A stretch of DNA of 64,000 bases from Marsupella aquatica (GCA_973895155.1 OZ316898.1:6448001-6512000); one strand, 5' to 3'; shown: positions 13,301 through 24,640, numbered from the stretch's first letter. Notes: generated by a model from the sequence alone, not told the origin. Numbers and translations: made by a program.

Positions 13301-15060
13301 GTCCTTGTGCTTCTTTAAACTCATTCGTTCATCCATTTTTTTGTTATGAAATCCGATCGATTACCTGATCCTTTCCGGGCTATATCTAAAACCATACTGA
13401 GAAGAAAGAACAGTAACTTCGATATGTACCTCTTTCACACTCATTACTGTACGTACGTTAGGATATATGCGTGCAACATGTCCACTTTTCATGTACTGTT
13501 TTCAGTGTGGAGAGCTTGAAGGTTGTAACTGTAGTTAGTGCGTGAGACTTAGTCAAATGTTAAATTGTTATCTGATCAATTGCTACATGTCAAAGGTGTT
13601 CATCCAACCCATAACTTAATGCACTAGATGTGATGCCGAAGCTCACTAGCTCACGATTCAAAGCCCACGAGGAGAGCCGCCATGGCATATGTATATGCAC
13701 GTTTGACCCGTTCCCTTACCTCAGTTCATTTTGTATCTTTGAGAATGGATTCACACGGATGTACGTGATGGGGCCTCCAGGCAAGTGCAATGCAATTCTT
13801 TTACTTAGATTCTTTGTTTTAATAAGAAGCTTTTTTGGTGGGGTAGAGGATGAAGGGAAATCCTGCCCTGATCAACCAGCCCTCTGCGCATCCAACTGGC
13901 TGAAGGTCTAGGGTGGGGAAAACCGCTCTCAGCTAAATTACAGAAAGGAAAAGAGGAAAGCCTCCGGTTTACCTGCCCGAAATTCTTGATTGATCGAGCC
14001 AACGGAGGTTGCACAAATAGATATATCTGGTACATTCATAAGCCTCCGTCACGGGAGCAGCTAAAAACAGAAGAACCCAAGTTGAGACTAGCTTTGTTCT
14101 ACAAAATTCAAGAACCCAAGAAGGAAACTCATGAATCCCAATCTTGTGCAGAATTGTCAAAAATCTAAGGTCTCACTTTTTTCTGCTAAATGTTGTTGGT
14201 CCTCTACGTTTTTGGTCTAGCTAGCTAGCAAGAGTAAGGCTGTTCCAAAAAACTATTTTGTCAGAGGATGCTGAGAACCTGTACCTCGTTGAGGCAGTTG
14301 TTTAGATGGAGCTCTGTTTTTTTTATGCCATGATGCGCAGTCCCCAATTGGAGCAGGTCCGTAGCAGGTGTTCGAAGTTAAAACTCTGTCAGCTATTCCA
14401 ATCAATGGTTCCCCAGATGGTGCATGTCAGATGGAAGTACAATCGGGCGATGCTGGTGTGTGAATTCATCCTAATGTACAACTAGTACGTACGTTCAACT
14501 CTGAGGGGGCTCACTCACATAAGCTCCGTCACATACTGCCCAGCATCAAAGAAGCTAGATCTGTTCTCGCCACCATTGACCTTCACGTACGTGCTATACA
14601 CGATCAGAGGAACTCCAAATAAAAAACATTCCGGCCGGGTGAATAGACCCTAAAGCTCAAGTGAGCAGTGGCGCATGATACAATCTTAACTGATACAGTA
14701 TGAACATCTAAAAATGCCTTTGAGATCATGGATTTGTTTATCCAAATCTGTTCGTCAAGGATCTTTTGCACTAAATTGCCGTGCATGACTGGTTTCTTCC
14801 CGGTGAGACCTTCGAGAGAAGTTACAGTCCGAGACGAAAGAGTAAACCCCAGTTTCAATTTGACATAATTGGTGGAATAATTCTCAAACACATTCCCGTT
14901 TGACTTACTGCACAGTACTGTGGCTACCGCCCGAGTGTAAGTTGTCAACCATTAAGAAAATGTGAGCGATGATCTATAAATAAGTAACTTGAACTTCAGG
15001 AGAAACAGCAGTATGATTTGTAGCAATCTTTGATCGAGCTTACCATACAACAGACACCAG
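10396..15060. other. Long intergenic stretch, no gene seen
   Basis: About 4.7 kb without a recognisable gene. The longest frames (11,380-11,760 minus, 13,009-13,368 plus, 14,604-14,948 minus) have no family motif, no convincing transit or signal peptide and no supporting splice structure. A GC-richer section lies at 10.9-12.9 kb. Short GTACGTAC blocks occur at about 13.45, 14.48 and 14.59 kb. Confidence 0.5.
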
Positions 15061-15084
15061 TCAATGAGGAGCTTGAAGCTTGTC

Positions 15085-15240
15085 CATGTCTGTGACCAGA
15101 GGAGGAGCTATTTTTCGATCAATCTAGGAGCATCTGCTAGGAGCGCTGCGCGAAAGAGTTCTCCTAGCTTAGCTTGTGATTCAGGTCCTCTTTCGGGACT
15201 ATTCAAATCATACATACCCATTTTGTCGATCATTCTGCTG
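15085..15240 (+). repeat. Y repeat, weak third copy
   Basis: Diverged relative of the Y unit. It shares GAGGAGGAGCT, an AGGAGCGCTG phrase, a GATTCAG phrase and a CTCTTTCGGGACT segment with 21,215-21,345. It is shorter and more decayed than the other two copies. Confidence 0.45.
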
Positions 15241-15540
15241 TCGTCAGCGAGACATCATTGCCATGAATTCCATACCCGGAGAACATGGCAGCTACCGACG
15301 GAGCTGCAAGATGACAGCAGATGTCTACACGATGCTGCTATTTCTTTGATATGTAATTGGAGGCCATTGTTGTACATACTGACATATAGCAACTTACATG
15401 GCTAGATATTGAATCGAACCCGACGACCATGTTGTGCGCGCATGCAACATTCCTTCCGACATGGCTGCAATCTACTCTGATCGATCGATACTCAACAAAC
15501 ATAAACGATTTGAAATGTGTTCAGACGTCTTGAACAGAGT

Positions 15541-15599
15541 GGAGTGGCTTGGACTGGCCTTTCCTGTTAATGGAAGGCCAGCCCAAGCTTGTCCACTCC
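15541..15599 (+). repeat. Best-preserved hairpin module, 7-nt loop
   Basis: The left arm 15,541-15,564 starts GGAGTGGCTTGGACTGGCCT. The right arm 15,572-15,599 starts GGAAGGCCAGCCCAAGCTTG and ends CCACTCC. The arms pair almost fully around the 7-nt loop TGTTAAT, with a few unpaired bases next to GGAGTGG. In the satellite copies the loop is longer and the outer right arm reads GGATCTCC, so this copy may be nearer the ancestral foldback form. That last point is inference. Confidence 0.8.
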
Positions 15600-15779
15600 G
15601 GTTCAGCTGTCTTCTTGACCTGCAATAGCACATGGAAGAATAGATTGAGATTATGTACATTTGTCTGCTTTCGTTCTAATCCTGAAAAAGGACTTTGCCT
15701 GCATGTAGCATTCTTTTAATTGGGTTTAGAGAAGTGACGATGCACCCTTTCAGCCTGGCCATGATTCAGATATTTGCAC

Positions 15780-16260
15780 TATGATGGAGTGGCTTGGACT
15801 GGCCTTTTTCTTTCTAAGTAAATGCCAGCCCAAGGATCTCCATCTTCGTGTAACTATCTACCACCTTTTTCAATTAATTTGAGATGATTGGCTTCAACTG
15901 GCCTTTTTTTTCTTCCATATAAATATCAGCCCAAGGATCTCCACCTTAATTCACATAGCTATCTACCACCATACAGAAGGATATATAGCTCGACGATTGT
16001 ATGCCTACATGCATGTTCTAATATATTAACATTGAATGAGATGGCTGCAGGAGAGTGGAGGGTTTGGACTGACCCTGCAGTGTGCGAAGAGAAGCCCAAT
16101 CCAAGCATCTCCCCTTGGGTTCAGCTTTCTAAGTATGTACGTACTATTTATTTTAGCCCATATCACTTGCATTCACTCTCTGCCATGTCTGGAGGGCTTA
16201 ACAATGACCTGTTCCAGAATTTTAGGAATTGAAACATTTGGTGGCATGGCTCCGAAGTGA
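15780..16260 (+). repeat. Hairpin modules and hairpin-plus-tail copy 2
   Basis: Plus-oriented modules lie at about 15,784-15,853 and 15,890-15,945, followed by a hairpin-plus-tail unit at 16,036-16,230. The unit resembles 23,210-23,410, with a GGAGAGTGGAG lead, CAATCCAAGCATCTCC, CAGCTTTCT and TCTGGAGGGCTTAACAATGA. This is the left shoulder of the large satellite. Confidence 0.7.
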
Positions 16261-16429
16261 GTAAGGCTGCATGAAGAACGAAGACACAGAACTTTGTGGG
16301 ATGCAACGTCAAATGTACAGAGTGAGATTGAAGAGGGCCCTAAGTATATAGACTCATAGCGAGTCCATTCCTAAGGTAGTTGTAATTAAGCTGCAAGGTT
16401 GATAGTTTAATTAGATGCCTGTAGGAGAG

Positions 16430-19400
16430 TGGAGTGGCTAGCTGGACTGGCCTTCGAGATTATTGGATATCTACACTTGTAGCTGGACTGGCCTTCGAGA
16501 TTATTCTATATCTACACTTCACATCATTCAGATATCTACACTATGGTGGAGTGGCTTGGACCGGCCTTTTTCTTTCCAAAGTAAATGCCAGCCCAAGAAT
16601 CTCTACCCTGGAGTAGCTATCTAGCACCCATTTACCTTAATTTGAGAGATTCAGATATATGTAGGATGATGGAGTGACTTGTACTAGCCTTTTCTTTTCT
16701 AAAGTAAATGTCAACCCAAGGATCTCCACCTTAGTGTAACTATCTAATACTGTTTTACATTTGAGATGATTCAGACATATGATGGAGTGGCTTGGACTGG
16801 CCTTAACTTTTTCTTTCCCTTCCAAAGTAAATGTCAGCCCAAGGATCTCCACCTTCTTGTAACAATCTAGCACGCACCCTTTTAATATTTGAGATGATTC
16901 AGATTTTTGCACGATGATGGAGTGGCTTGGACTGGCCTTTTTCTTTCCCAAGTAAATGCCAGCCCAAGGATCTCCACCTTCTTGTAACAATCTAATGCAC
17001 ACCCTTAAGTTTATATTTGAGATGATTCAGATTTTTGCACGATGATGGAGTGGCTTGGACTGGCCTTAACTTTTTCTTTCCAAAGTAAATGCCAGCCCAA
17101 GGATTTCCACCTTCTTGTAACCATCTAGCGCGCACCCTTTTAATATTTGAGATGATTCAGATTTTTGCATGAAGATGGAGTGGCTTGGACTGGCCTTAAC
17201 TTTTTCTTTCCCAAGTAAATGCCAGCCCAAGGATCTCCACCTTCTTGTAACAATCTAATGCACACCCTTTTATATTTGAGATGATTCAGATTTCTGCACG
17301 ATGATGGAGTGGCTTGGACTGGCCTTAACTTTTTCTTTCCGAAGTAAATGCCAACCCAAGGATCTCCACCTTCTTGTAACGATCTAGCGCGCACCTATTA
17401 ATATTTGAGATGATTCAGATTTTTGCATGATGATGGAGTGGCTTGGAGTGGCCTTAACTTTTTCTTTCCCAAGTAAATGCCAACCCAAGGATCTCCACCT
17501 TCTTGTAACAATCTAACACGCACCCTTTTATATTTGAGATGATTCAGATTTCTGCACTATGATGGAGTGGCTTGGACTGGCCTTAACTTTTTCTCTCCCA
17601 AGTAAATGCCAGCCCAAGGATCTCCACCTTCTTGTAACAATCTAGCGCGCACCCTTTTAATATTTGAGATGATTCAGATTTCTGCACGATGATGGAGTGG
17701 CTTGGACTGGCCTTAACTTTTTCTTTCCCAAGTAAATGCCAGCCCAAGGATCTCCACCTTCTTGTAACAATCTAGCGCGCACCAATTAATATTTGAGATG
17801 ATTCAGATTTTTGCACGATGATGGAGTGGCTTGGACTGGCCTTAACTTTTTCTTTCCCAAGTAAATGCCAGCCCAAGGATCTCCACCTTCTTGTAACAAT
17901 CTAATGCACACCCTTAAGTTTATATTTGAGATGATTCAGATTTTTGCACGATGATGGAGTGGCTTGGACTGGCCTTAACTTTTTTTTTCCAAAGTAAATG
18001 CCAGCCCAAGGATCTCCACCTTCTTGTAACAATCTAGCGCGCACCAATTAATATTTGAGATGATTCAGATTTTTGCACGATGATGGAGTGGCTTGGACTG
18101 GCCTTAACTTTTTCTTTCCCAAGTAAATGCCAGCCCAAGGATCTCCACCTTCTTGTAACAATCTAATGCACACCCTTAAGTTTATATTTGAGATGATTCA
18201 GATTTTTGCACGATGATGGAGTGGCTTGGACTGGCCTTAACTTTTTCTTTCCCAAGTAAATGCCAACCCAAGGATCTCCACCTTCTTGTAACGATCTAGC
18301 GCGCACCTATTAATATTTGAGATGATTCAGATTTTTGCATGATGATGGAGTGGCTTGGAGTGGCCTTAACTTTTTCTTTCCCAAGTAAATGCCAACCCAA
18401 GGATCTCCACCTTCTTGTAACAATCTAACACGCACCCTTTTATATTTGAGATGATTCAGATTTCTGCACTATGATGGAGTGGCTTGGACTGGCCTTAACT
18501 TTTTCTCTCCAAAGTAAATGCCAGCCCAAGGATCTCCACCTTCTTGTAACAATCTAGCGCGCACCCTTTTAATATTTGAGATGATTCAGATTTTTGCACG
18601 ATGATGGAGTGGCTTGGACTGGCCTTAACTTTTTCTTTCCCAAGTAAATGCCAGCCCAAGGATCTCCACCTTCTTGTAACAATCTAATGCACACCCTTAA
18701 GTTTATATTTGAGATGATTCAGATTTTTGCATGATGATGGAGTGGCTTGGACTCACTGGCCTTAACTTTTTCTTTCCAAAGTAAATGCCAGCCCAAGGAT
18801 CTCCACCTTCTTGTAACTATCTAGCACGCACCTATTAATATTTGAGATGATTCAGATTTCTGCACGATGATGGAGTGGCTTGGACTGGCCTTTTTCTTTC
18901 CCAAGTAAATGCCAGCCCAAGGATCTCCACCTTCTTGTAACAATCTAATGCACACCCTTAAGTTTATATTTGAGATGATTCAGATTTCTGCACGATGATG
19001 GAGTGGCTTGGACTGGCCTTAACTTTTTCTTTCCAAAGTAAATGCCAGCCCAAGGATCTCCACCTTCTTGTAACAATCTAGCGCGCACCTATTAATATTT
19101 GAGATGATTTAGATTTTTGCACGATGATGGAGTGGCTTGGACTGGCCTTAACTTTTTCTTTCCCAAGTAAATGCCAGCCCAAGGATCTCCACCTTCTTGT
19201 AACAATCTAATGCACACCCTTAAGTTTATATTTGAGATGATTCAGATTTTTGCACGATGATGGAGTGGCTTGGACTGGCCTTAACTTTTTTTTTCCAAAG
19301 TAAATGCCAGCCCAAGGATCTCCACCTTCTTGTAACAATCTAGCGCGCACCAATTAATATTTGAGATGATTCAGATTTTTGCACGATGATGGAGTGGCTT

Positions 19401-20100
19401 GGACTGGCCTTAACTTTTTCTTTCCCAAGTAAATGCCAGCCCAAGGATCTCCACCTTCTTGTAACAATCTAATGCACACCCTTAAGTTTATATTTGAGAT
19501 GATTCAGATTTTTGCACGATGATGGAGTGGCTTGGACTGGCCTTAACTTTTTTTTTCCAAAGTAAATGCCAGCCCAAGGATCTCCACCTTCTTGTAACAA
19601 TCTAGCGCGCACCAATTAATATTTGAGATGATTCAGATTTTTGCACGATGATGGAGTGGCTTGGACTGGCCTTAACTTTTTCTTTCCCAAGTAAATGCCA
19701 GCCCAAGGATCTCCACCTTCTTGTAACAATCTAATGCATACCCTTAAGTTTATATTTGAGATGATTCAGATTTTTGCACGATGATGGAGTGGCTTGGACT
19801 GGCCTTAACTTTTTCTTTCCCAAGTAAATGCCAGCCCAAGGATCTCCACCTTCTTGTAACAATCTAACGCGCACCCTTTTATATTTGAGATGATTCAGAT
19901 TTTTACAAGATGATGGAGTGGCTTGGACTGGCCTTTTTCTTTCCCAAGTAAATGCCAGCCCAAGGATCTCCACCTTGGTGAATTATCTGGCACCCTTACA
20001 TTTGAGATGATTAAGATTTCTGAAGGCATGGTGGAGTGGCTTGGACTGGCTTTTTCTTTCCCAAGTAAATGCCAGCCCAAAGATGTACACCTTCGCGTAA
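16430..20100 (+). repeat. Satellite array of about 28 hairpin monomers, period about 130 bp
   Basis: GGAGTGGCTTGGACTGGCC recurs at about 16,548, 16,670, 16,782, 16,919 and then about every 128-134 bp to 19,913 and 20,032. Each monomer holds the left arm, a TTAACTTTTTCTTTCC loop, AAGTAAATGCCAGCCCAAGG, GATCTCCACCTTCTTGTAAC, a variable AATCTAGCGCGCACC or AATCTAATGCACACCC spacer, and a conserved TTTGAGATGATTCAGATTT block. Monomers at the edges are most diverged. Periods divisible by three create long minus-strand frames with a 43-44 residue repeat (motif GGDPWAGIYLGKKK); these are artefacts. A tandem satellite is certain. Transcription into small RNA is only a possibility. Confidence 0.95.
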
Positions 20101-20905
20101 CTATCTACCACACTTTAAAGGCAATCTGTGTGACACCGCGGACAGCACTTCAACTCTAGGCATGCAGTGGCTTTGGGACCACACTCGGCAAACCTAATTT
20201 CTTCGGAACTTGTCTGATCAAGAAGATTGACATTTCGTGCCGCAATTCAGAAGCTGGATACGATTCATTTGGACGGTTGTAGCTGATATATATATATTGC
20301 CAGCCTAATTGAAAGACTACCTTAGTCTCAATACGCACGTACCTTGGCTCCATTCTTCATGATGCACATAAAAAAAAACTATCGATTGATGGGACGAAAC
20401 AATGCGACGCTTCAGCAAGGACAAATCAGATGTCGACACGAGAGTGGATTTGCTTGGACGTACGTATATGGCCTGCTTTCAACAGGAAACCCAACCGATG
20501 GAAGTTCTCCACTGTCCTACGGTTGAATACTTCACTATCCAAAACGACACTTGTAGCAGGATCTATGGGACAATCACTCTGCTACAACATTAATTAATTC
20601 TGGTAGCAGATTTCGCAATTTCGTGCTGCAAATCACGCGGATGACACTTTGGCTGGGCCAAGTAGCATTGACATCTTCGTGGTTGGGGAGTGCGGGAATC
20701 CCCAACATCAATGTCCCAAGATGTGATTGACCAAGAGGAAATGTGGCCATGAGAAGAATACGACTGAGTTTTTTGCGGACGAGCTCGATTCAGAAGTTTG
20801 CACGAGAGTGGAGGAGCTTGGCCTAATTGTCTGCAAAGAAAATACCGGCCCAATTCGTATCTCCACTTCCGTGCAGTGTCTCTCCTTTGTTGGCTCTTGT
20901 TTCTC
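20035..20905 (+). repeat. X repeat, copy b
   Basis: Starts in the last hairpin module of the satellite and ends at another hairpin-like segment near 20,800-20,870. It is collinear with 21,648-22,530 and, inverted, with 4,974-5,823. Landmarks are CTTTAAAGGC, TTGGACGGTTGTAGCTG, GGCTCCATTCTTCATGATGC, GACGCTTCAGCAAGGACAAA and GCAGGATCTATGGGACAATC. Non-coding. Confidence 0.75.
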
Positions 20906-20939
20906 CCCGTCTGGCGCATTTTGTTCTGCGTGATTTAAT

Positions 20940-21480
20940 TATACTTCAATGGACAGTACGTGGTCGATCCCCGGACCCCATGCATGTGGGGTGAAGATTA
21001 TTCATTTAAAAACAAACGAGTGCCACCTAGGTATAATGGCAGTTAAGTTCAGGACAATCATATTACAGCAATATATATGGTGTGTAATGACAGAAATTAC
21101 CAGTTGCCGGTCATAGGACACACCACTCATGCAGAGTTCTTGAAACTTGTGCCAGTCGTGAAGAAGTACGTACCTATCTTCTAGTGGTTTGACTCGTGCA
21201 AGGCCGTGAGCAGCGAGGAGGAGCTCTCTTGCAATGTTAGTCCAAACAACTAAGTTCAATCTCACGAATGTAGGAGCGCTGACGGAAAGATCGAGTTCTT
21301 CTTACTTTGCCGAGATTCAGTTACTCTTAAGGGACTGTCTCAATTCAGGCAATAGCCACAGGTGTTGTTGATCATTTGCACCTGGAAATAGTCGAGTGTG
21401 CGCCTGGAAATAGTCGAGTGGGCTTGGAACGACATCGAGAGGACTGTAGAGAATGTTTCGACTGGTAACACAGATAGATC
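20940..21480 (+). repeat. Y repeat, copy b, and flank
   Basis: The core 21,050-21,350 is the inverted counterpart of 7,660-7,960. At 21,380-21,420 the phrase CTGGAAATAGTCGAGTG occurs twice in tandem. Between two X copies this gives an X-Y-X order. The order is reminiscent of a repeat-bounded element, but I see no coding or priming sites. Confidence 0.65.
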
Positions 21481-21559
21481 GACGTGGCCTATTGACTCTC
21501 AGCCTGTCTATTGCATTCTTTTACAGTGACAGTACACCCTGTTACCACTGAGATGATTC

Positions 21560-22530
21560 AGAGTAAATTCCAGTCCAAGCATCTCCACCTTAGCGTAGCT
21601 AGCTAACTATCACCCTTTTACCTGTCAGATGATTCAGATATCTGCACGATGGTGGAGTGGCTTGGACTGGCCTTTTTCTTTTCGAAGTAAATGCCAACCC
21701 AAGGATCTCCACCTTCGCTCAGCCATCTACCGCACTTTAAAGGCCGCACGGGCCACAGCAATTCAACTCCAGGCTGTCGCTTAATTCGTCACGACACTCA
21801 GCATACCCTTTTCTGAACTCGTCTGAGAAAATTGACATGTTCGTGACGCAATCAATCAGAAGCTTAATTTGTGGCTGCTGGATTCGATTGGACGGTTGTC
21901 GCTGGATATATATTATGCCAGATTTGAAAGCCTACCTTCGTTTCACTACAGTACGTACCTTCGCTCCATTAATTCTACATGATGCCACGGCCAGAAAACT
22001 ATCGATCACATACGGTGCGGATATCGATTAATGGGAAACATGTGCGACACTTCAGCGGGGCCAAATCTGTTGACGCGAGTGGATTCGCTTGGACATGGCT
22101 TGTTTTTCAACAGGAAACCACCCTATGCAAACGGTCGACTCTACAAGATTCCGACCGGGCAACTAGCTGCAGCAGGATCTATATATGGAGCAGTCACTTC
22201 GCTTCAAAATTCTGATTAGTAGCAACTTTTTGCAATTTCATGCCGCAATCACGCGGATGAGATGATGTACAGTTAGTCGCACAGTTTTTGCTGGGTACAA
22301 TAAGTTGGGAGCATTGACATCTCTCAATCATGGTCGGGGAGTGCTGAAAGCCTCGCCGTAGAACGTCCCAGGATATGATTGACTAACAGGAAAGGCGGCC
22401 AGGAGAAGAACACGAGTGAGAAATTTGGGGACGAGCTCTATTCAGAAGTTTGCCCGAGAGTGGAGGGGCTTGGACTGGCCTTTTCTGCGAAGAAAATGTC
22501 AGCCCAAGTATCGCCACTTTCGTGCAGATG
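21560..22530 (+). repeat. Hairpin modules and X repeat, copy c
   Basis: A partial hairpin (about 21,570) and a full hairpin module (21,648-21,715) lead into an X copy that ends in a hairpin at about 22,455-22,525. It matches copy b in the same orientation and copy a inverted (for example CAACTCCAGGC, GACATGTTCGTGACGCAAT, TTATGCCAGATTTGAAAGCC, CAACAGGAAACCACC). Non-coding. Confidence 0.75.
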
Positions 22531-22569
22531 TCTACTTCACATTTAACAATGTCCAAACGACTTCCGAAC

Positions 22570-23060
22570 AAGGCATGTTCAGCATTTTATCTCGAGGGTT
22601 GGAGCTGATTAATTCCAGGTGTGGGCAGTCCTCTGTAAGTGCAAACTCAATAAGTGTAAAAAGCTTGCTAACTGTAATGCGTGCTGATCGTCCCCTTTTC
22701 TTGACACAATGTCTGCACATTTTTTGCACCGCTCTGAAACCCTCGATAAGTGTACATGCACACTTATGGTAAAGGGTCAACCCCATCAAAATGCATTTAC
22801 TGATAACTGCATGCCCTTTTTGGGTAGAGATAAAACATGCACAGTTTTTGGAGTAGGAGACCAAATTGAGAAAGGGATATCTATGTCACCAGACTGCTCG
22901 CTGAAAGTGGGTGCACTCTTATCAGAGCACAAGTCTATGGGTTTGCACTTATCACATACTGCTCACCCCCATTTAGTTCAAACCACGTACATGCTTCTTC
23001 TTGGGAGTGTACATTTAGGCGGAGCGTTCATTGTACCCCTCCATCAACCAAGCATCTAAT
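22570..23060. other. Intergenic with recurring AAGTGT/ACACTT motifs
   Basis: No gene recognised. The motif ATAAGTGT or its complement recurs. At about 22,746-22,767 ATAAGTGT and ACACTTAT form an 8-bp inverted pair around ACATGC. Further CACTTAT or ACTCTTAT words occur at about 22,917 and 22,946. This resembles motif clusters near transposon ends, but no terminal repeats were found. Confidence 0.3.
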
Positions 23061-23081
23061 TATTAGAACTTTCAATAGCAT

Positions 23082-23159
23082 GGACCTGCTAAGAATTGAA
23101 CCTTGGACCTCAGGTGTACATGAATGTAGTGCTCTACCACTCAGCTACATAACAGGCCC
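23082..23159 (-). other. tRNA-like segment (SINE head or tRNA pseudogene)
   Basis: On the minus strand GGGCCTG at the 5' end pairs with CAGGTCC at the 3' end in a 7-bp acceptor-like stem with one G-T pair. An A-box-like TAGCTGAGTGG with GGTAGAGC and a B-box-like GGTTCAATTC sit at the usual spacing. The anticodon stem does not pair well; CAT is at the anticodon position of the loop. It resembles a tRNA but fails at the anticodon arm, so a pol III-type repeat head or pseudogene is likelier than a working tRNA. Confidence 0.5.
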
Positions 23160-23209
23160 TTCATGCATGGTCTATCATAGTTCGAGTGAGGTTCATTTCT
23201 AACAACATC

Positions 23210-23460
23210 AGCAGTTATGACCTTGATGAATTCAGATGGTTGCATGAGAGTGGAGTGGCTTGGACTGGCCTTGTGTCAAAAGAGAAGCCAGTCAATCCAA
23301 GCATCTCCACTTTCACACAGCTTTCTACTATACACTTCAGCGCTCATCAAGTGCACTACCACTGTGACATATCATGGAGGCTTCAGAATGACCTAGTACA
23401 GATTTGTCATTGCCATCATGCTGGGCTTTGGATTTGCAAACGACCAGCCCAAGGATCTCT
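23210..23460 (+). repeat. Hairpin-plus-tail repeat, copy 3
   Basis: A hairpin module at about 23,248-23,310 (GAGTGGAGTGGCTTGGACTG ... AATCCAAGCATCTCCAC) is followed by the tail shared with 16.1 kb and, inverted, 4.6 kb (CAGCTTTCTACTATACACTT, CATGGAGGCTTCAGAATGAC). Another half-hairpin (CAGCCCAAGGATCTC) lies near 23,443. Confidence 0.65.
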
Positions 23461-24640
23461 GCTTCCAAAACAATTTTGGTAGCAGTTCATAAATTCAGCC
23501 ACGTGGTACGAGCTTGGAATCTTGACAATCTCAGGCCATTATGGCCGTGTTGGACATCAATATTTAAAGACCAGGGCAGAATTAAGCATCCAAGACTTCT
23601 TGCCTTTTCACATTCCAGTCCAACTTATTTTCAAGGTTTTTCCATTTTTGCCAGGCGGGAGAATTTCACCCTGTGTGGACCAGAAGATACTAGGACTATT
23701 CCTTAATATTAGTTAATTCCTACATTAGTTGTGACTGTGAGATCTCCCTTGACTCGGATCTCCTTAGATTTAAGGATAACCGTTAGATTCTAGCTTCTGG
23801 GGCCTGTAGTTAGATGCCAGGAAACTGGCTACTGGAAGACAAAATTCCAATAAATTTATGCCGATAGTGATATAGACTTTTCAGAGAGGTGGAATCCAGA
23901 GAATTTTTGCCACCAAAAAATTGTTATAATTCCAGTCACAACATATTTCTTAGTGGCAAATTTTTTCTAGATTCCTCTACTCCCTAATTTTAGAAAAAAA
24001 AATGTCATCAATGGTGAAATCTGGTGGATCTAGGTTTGATGACGGACAGAGTGGCTCGCTTGTATATATGCTCTCCTCTCCAAGGAATTGTCTTTTATCA
24101 ACTCTCTAAGCAAAGTTTGAGTTCTACCTAACATAAGATACCCAAACAAATATTCATTTTGTCTATGTACATTGCTCCTTGAGTTGCTCTTGCTCCTTAA
24201 TTGGTTTTAACTAAACTTTTGAACCACTCTCTCAAATTTTACTTAGTGTTTTTGCTATTGTTTATACCATAACTGTGTTTCAGCATGGATACAGTTGGTT
24301 TTGAGATTTTGTGACTCATTCGGACAGCCAGTCATTAAGTTACGCTTTAATTTGTCTTTTTCTAAATTTGACTTAGTTATAAGGTTTGGTCTAAGCAATC
24401 TAACTGAGCCCTGGCCCTGGAGGGTGATGTCTGTAACCCAGTCTTCCCCTCAGGCTCCAACCCTCAGGCTCCAGGGCTTACCACACCCAATCCATGCCAA
24501 ACCATATATTCATACTAGTATGATTCATTGATGAAAGTTTTATGAAGCACACAATGAAAGTAATATAGTGGGAATGTATGCCGAAATTGACCCGGAAATT
24601 GACCCATGTACACTCAAACCAATGACGGTGCAGGCATGCA
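23461..24640. other. Intergenic, no gene seen
   Basis: No coding or RNA feature is supported. The frames at 23.4-23.7 kb and 24.3-24.5 kb lack any recognisable domain. Confidence 0.5.

Noticed and set aside
13009-13368. 119-codon plus-strand frame
   Set aside because: No known domain. The second half is generic hydrophobic and Ser-rich sequence, and no splice or promoter signals support it.
16637-20080. Long minus-strand frames with 43-44 residue repeats across the satellite
   Set aside because: They arise because many monomers have lengths divisible by three. They are interrupted wherever the period shifts and have no start, splice or domain support.
16430-20100. CRISPR-like repeat array
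   Set aside because: The whole monomer is conserved, with no unique spacers between short repeats. The surroundings are plant genes with introns.
13440-21180. GTACGTAC words as copper-response or regulatory elements
   Set aside because: The word recurs across the repeat-rich left half (for example 13.45, 14.48, 16.13, 20.46, 21.17 kb), with no gene nearby to regulate. It is likely a compositional habit of this genome.
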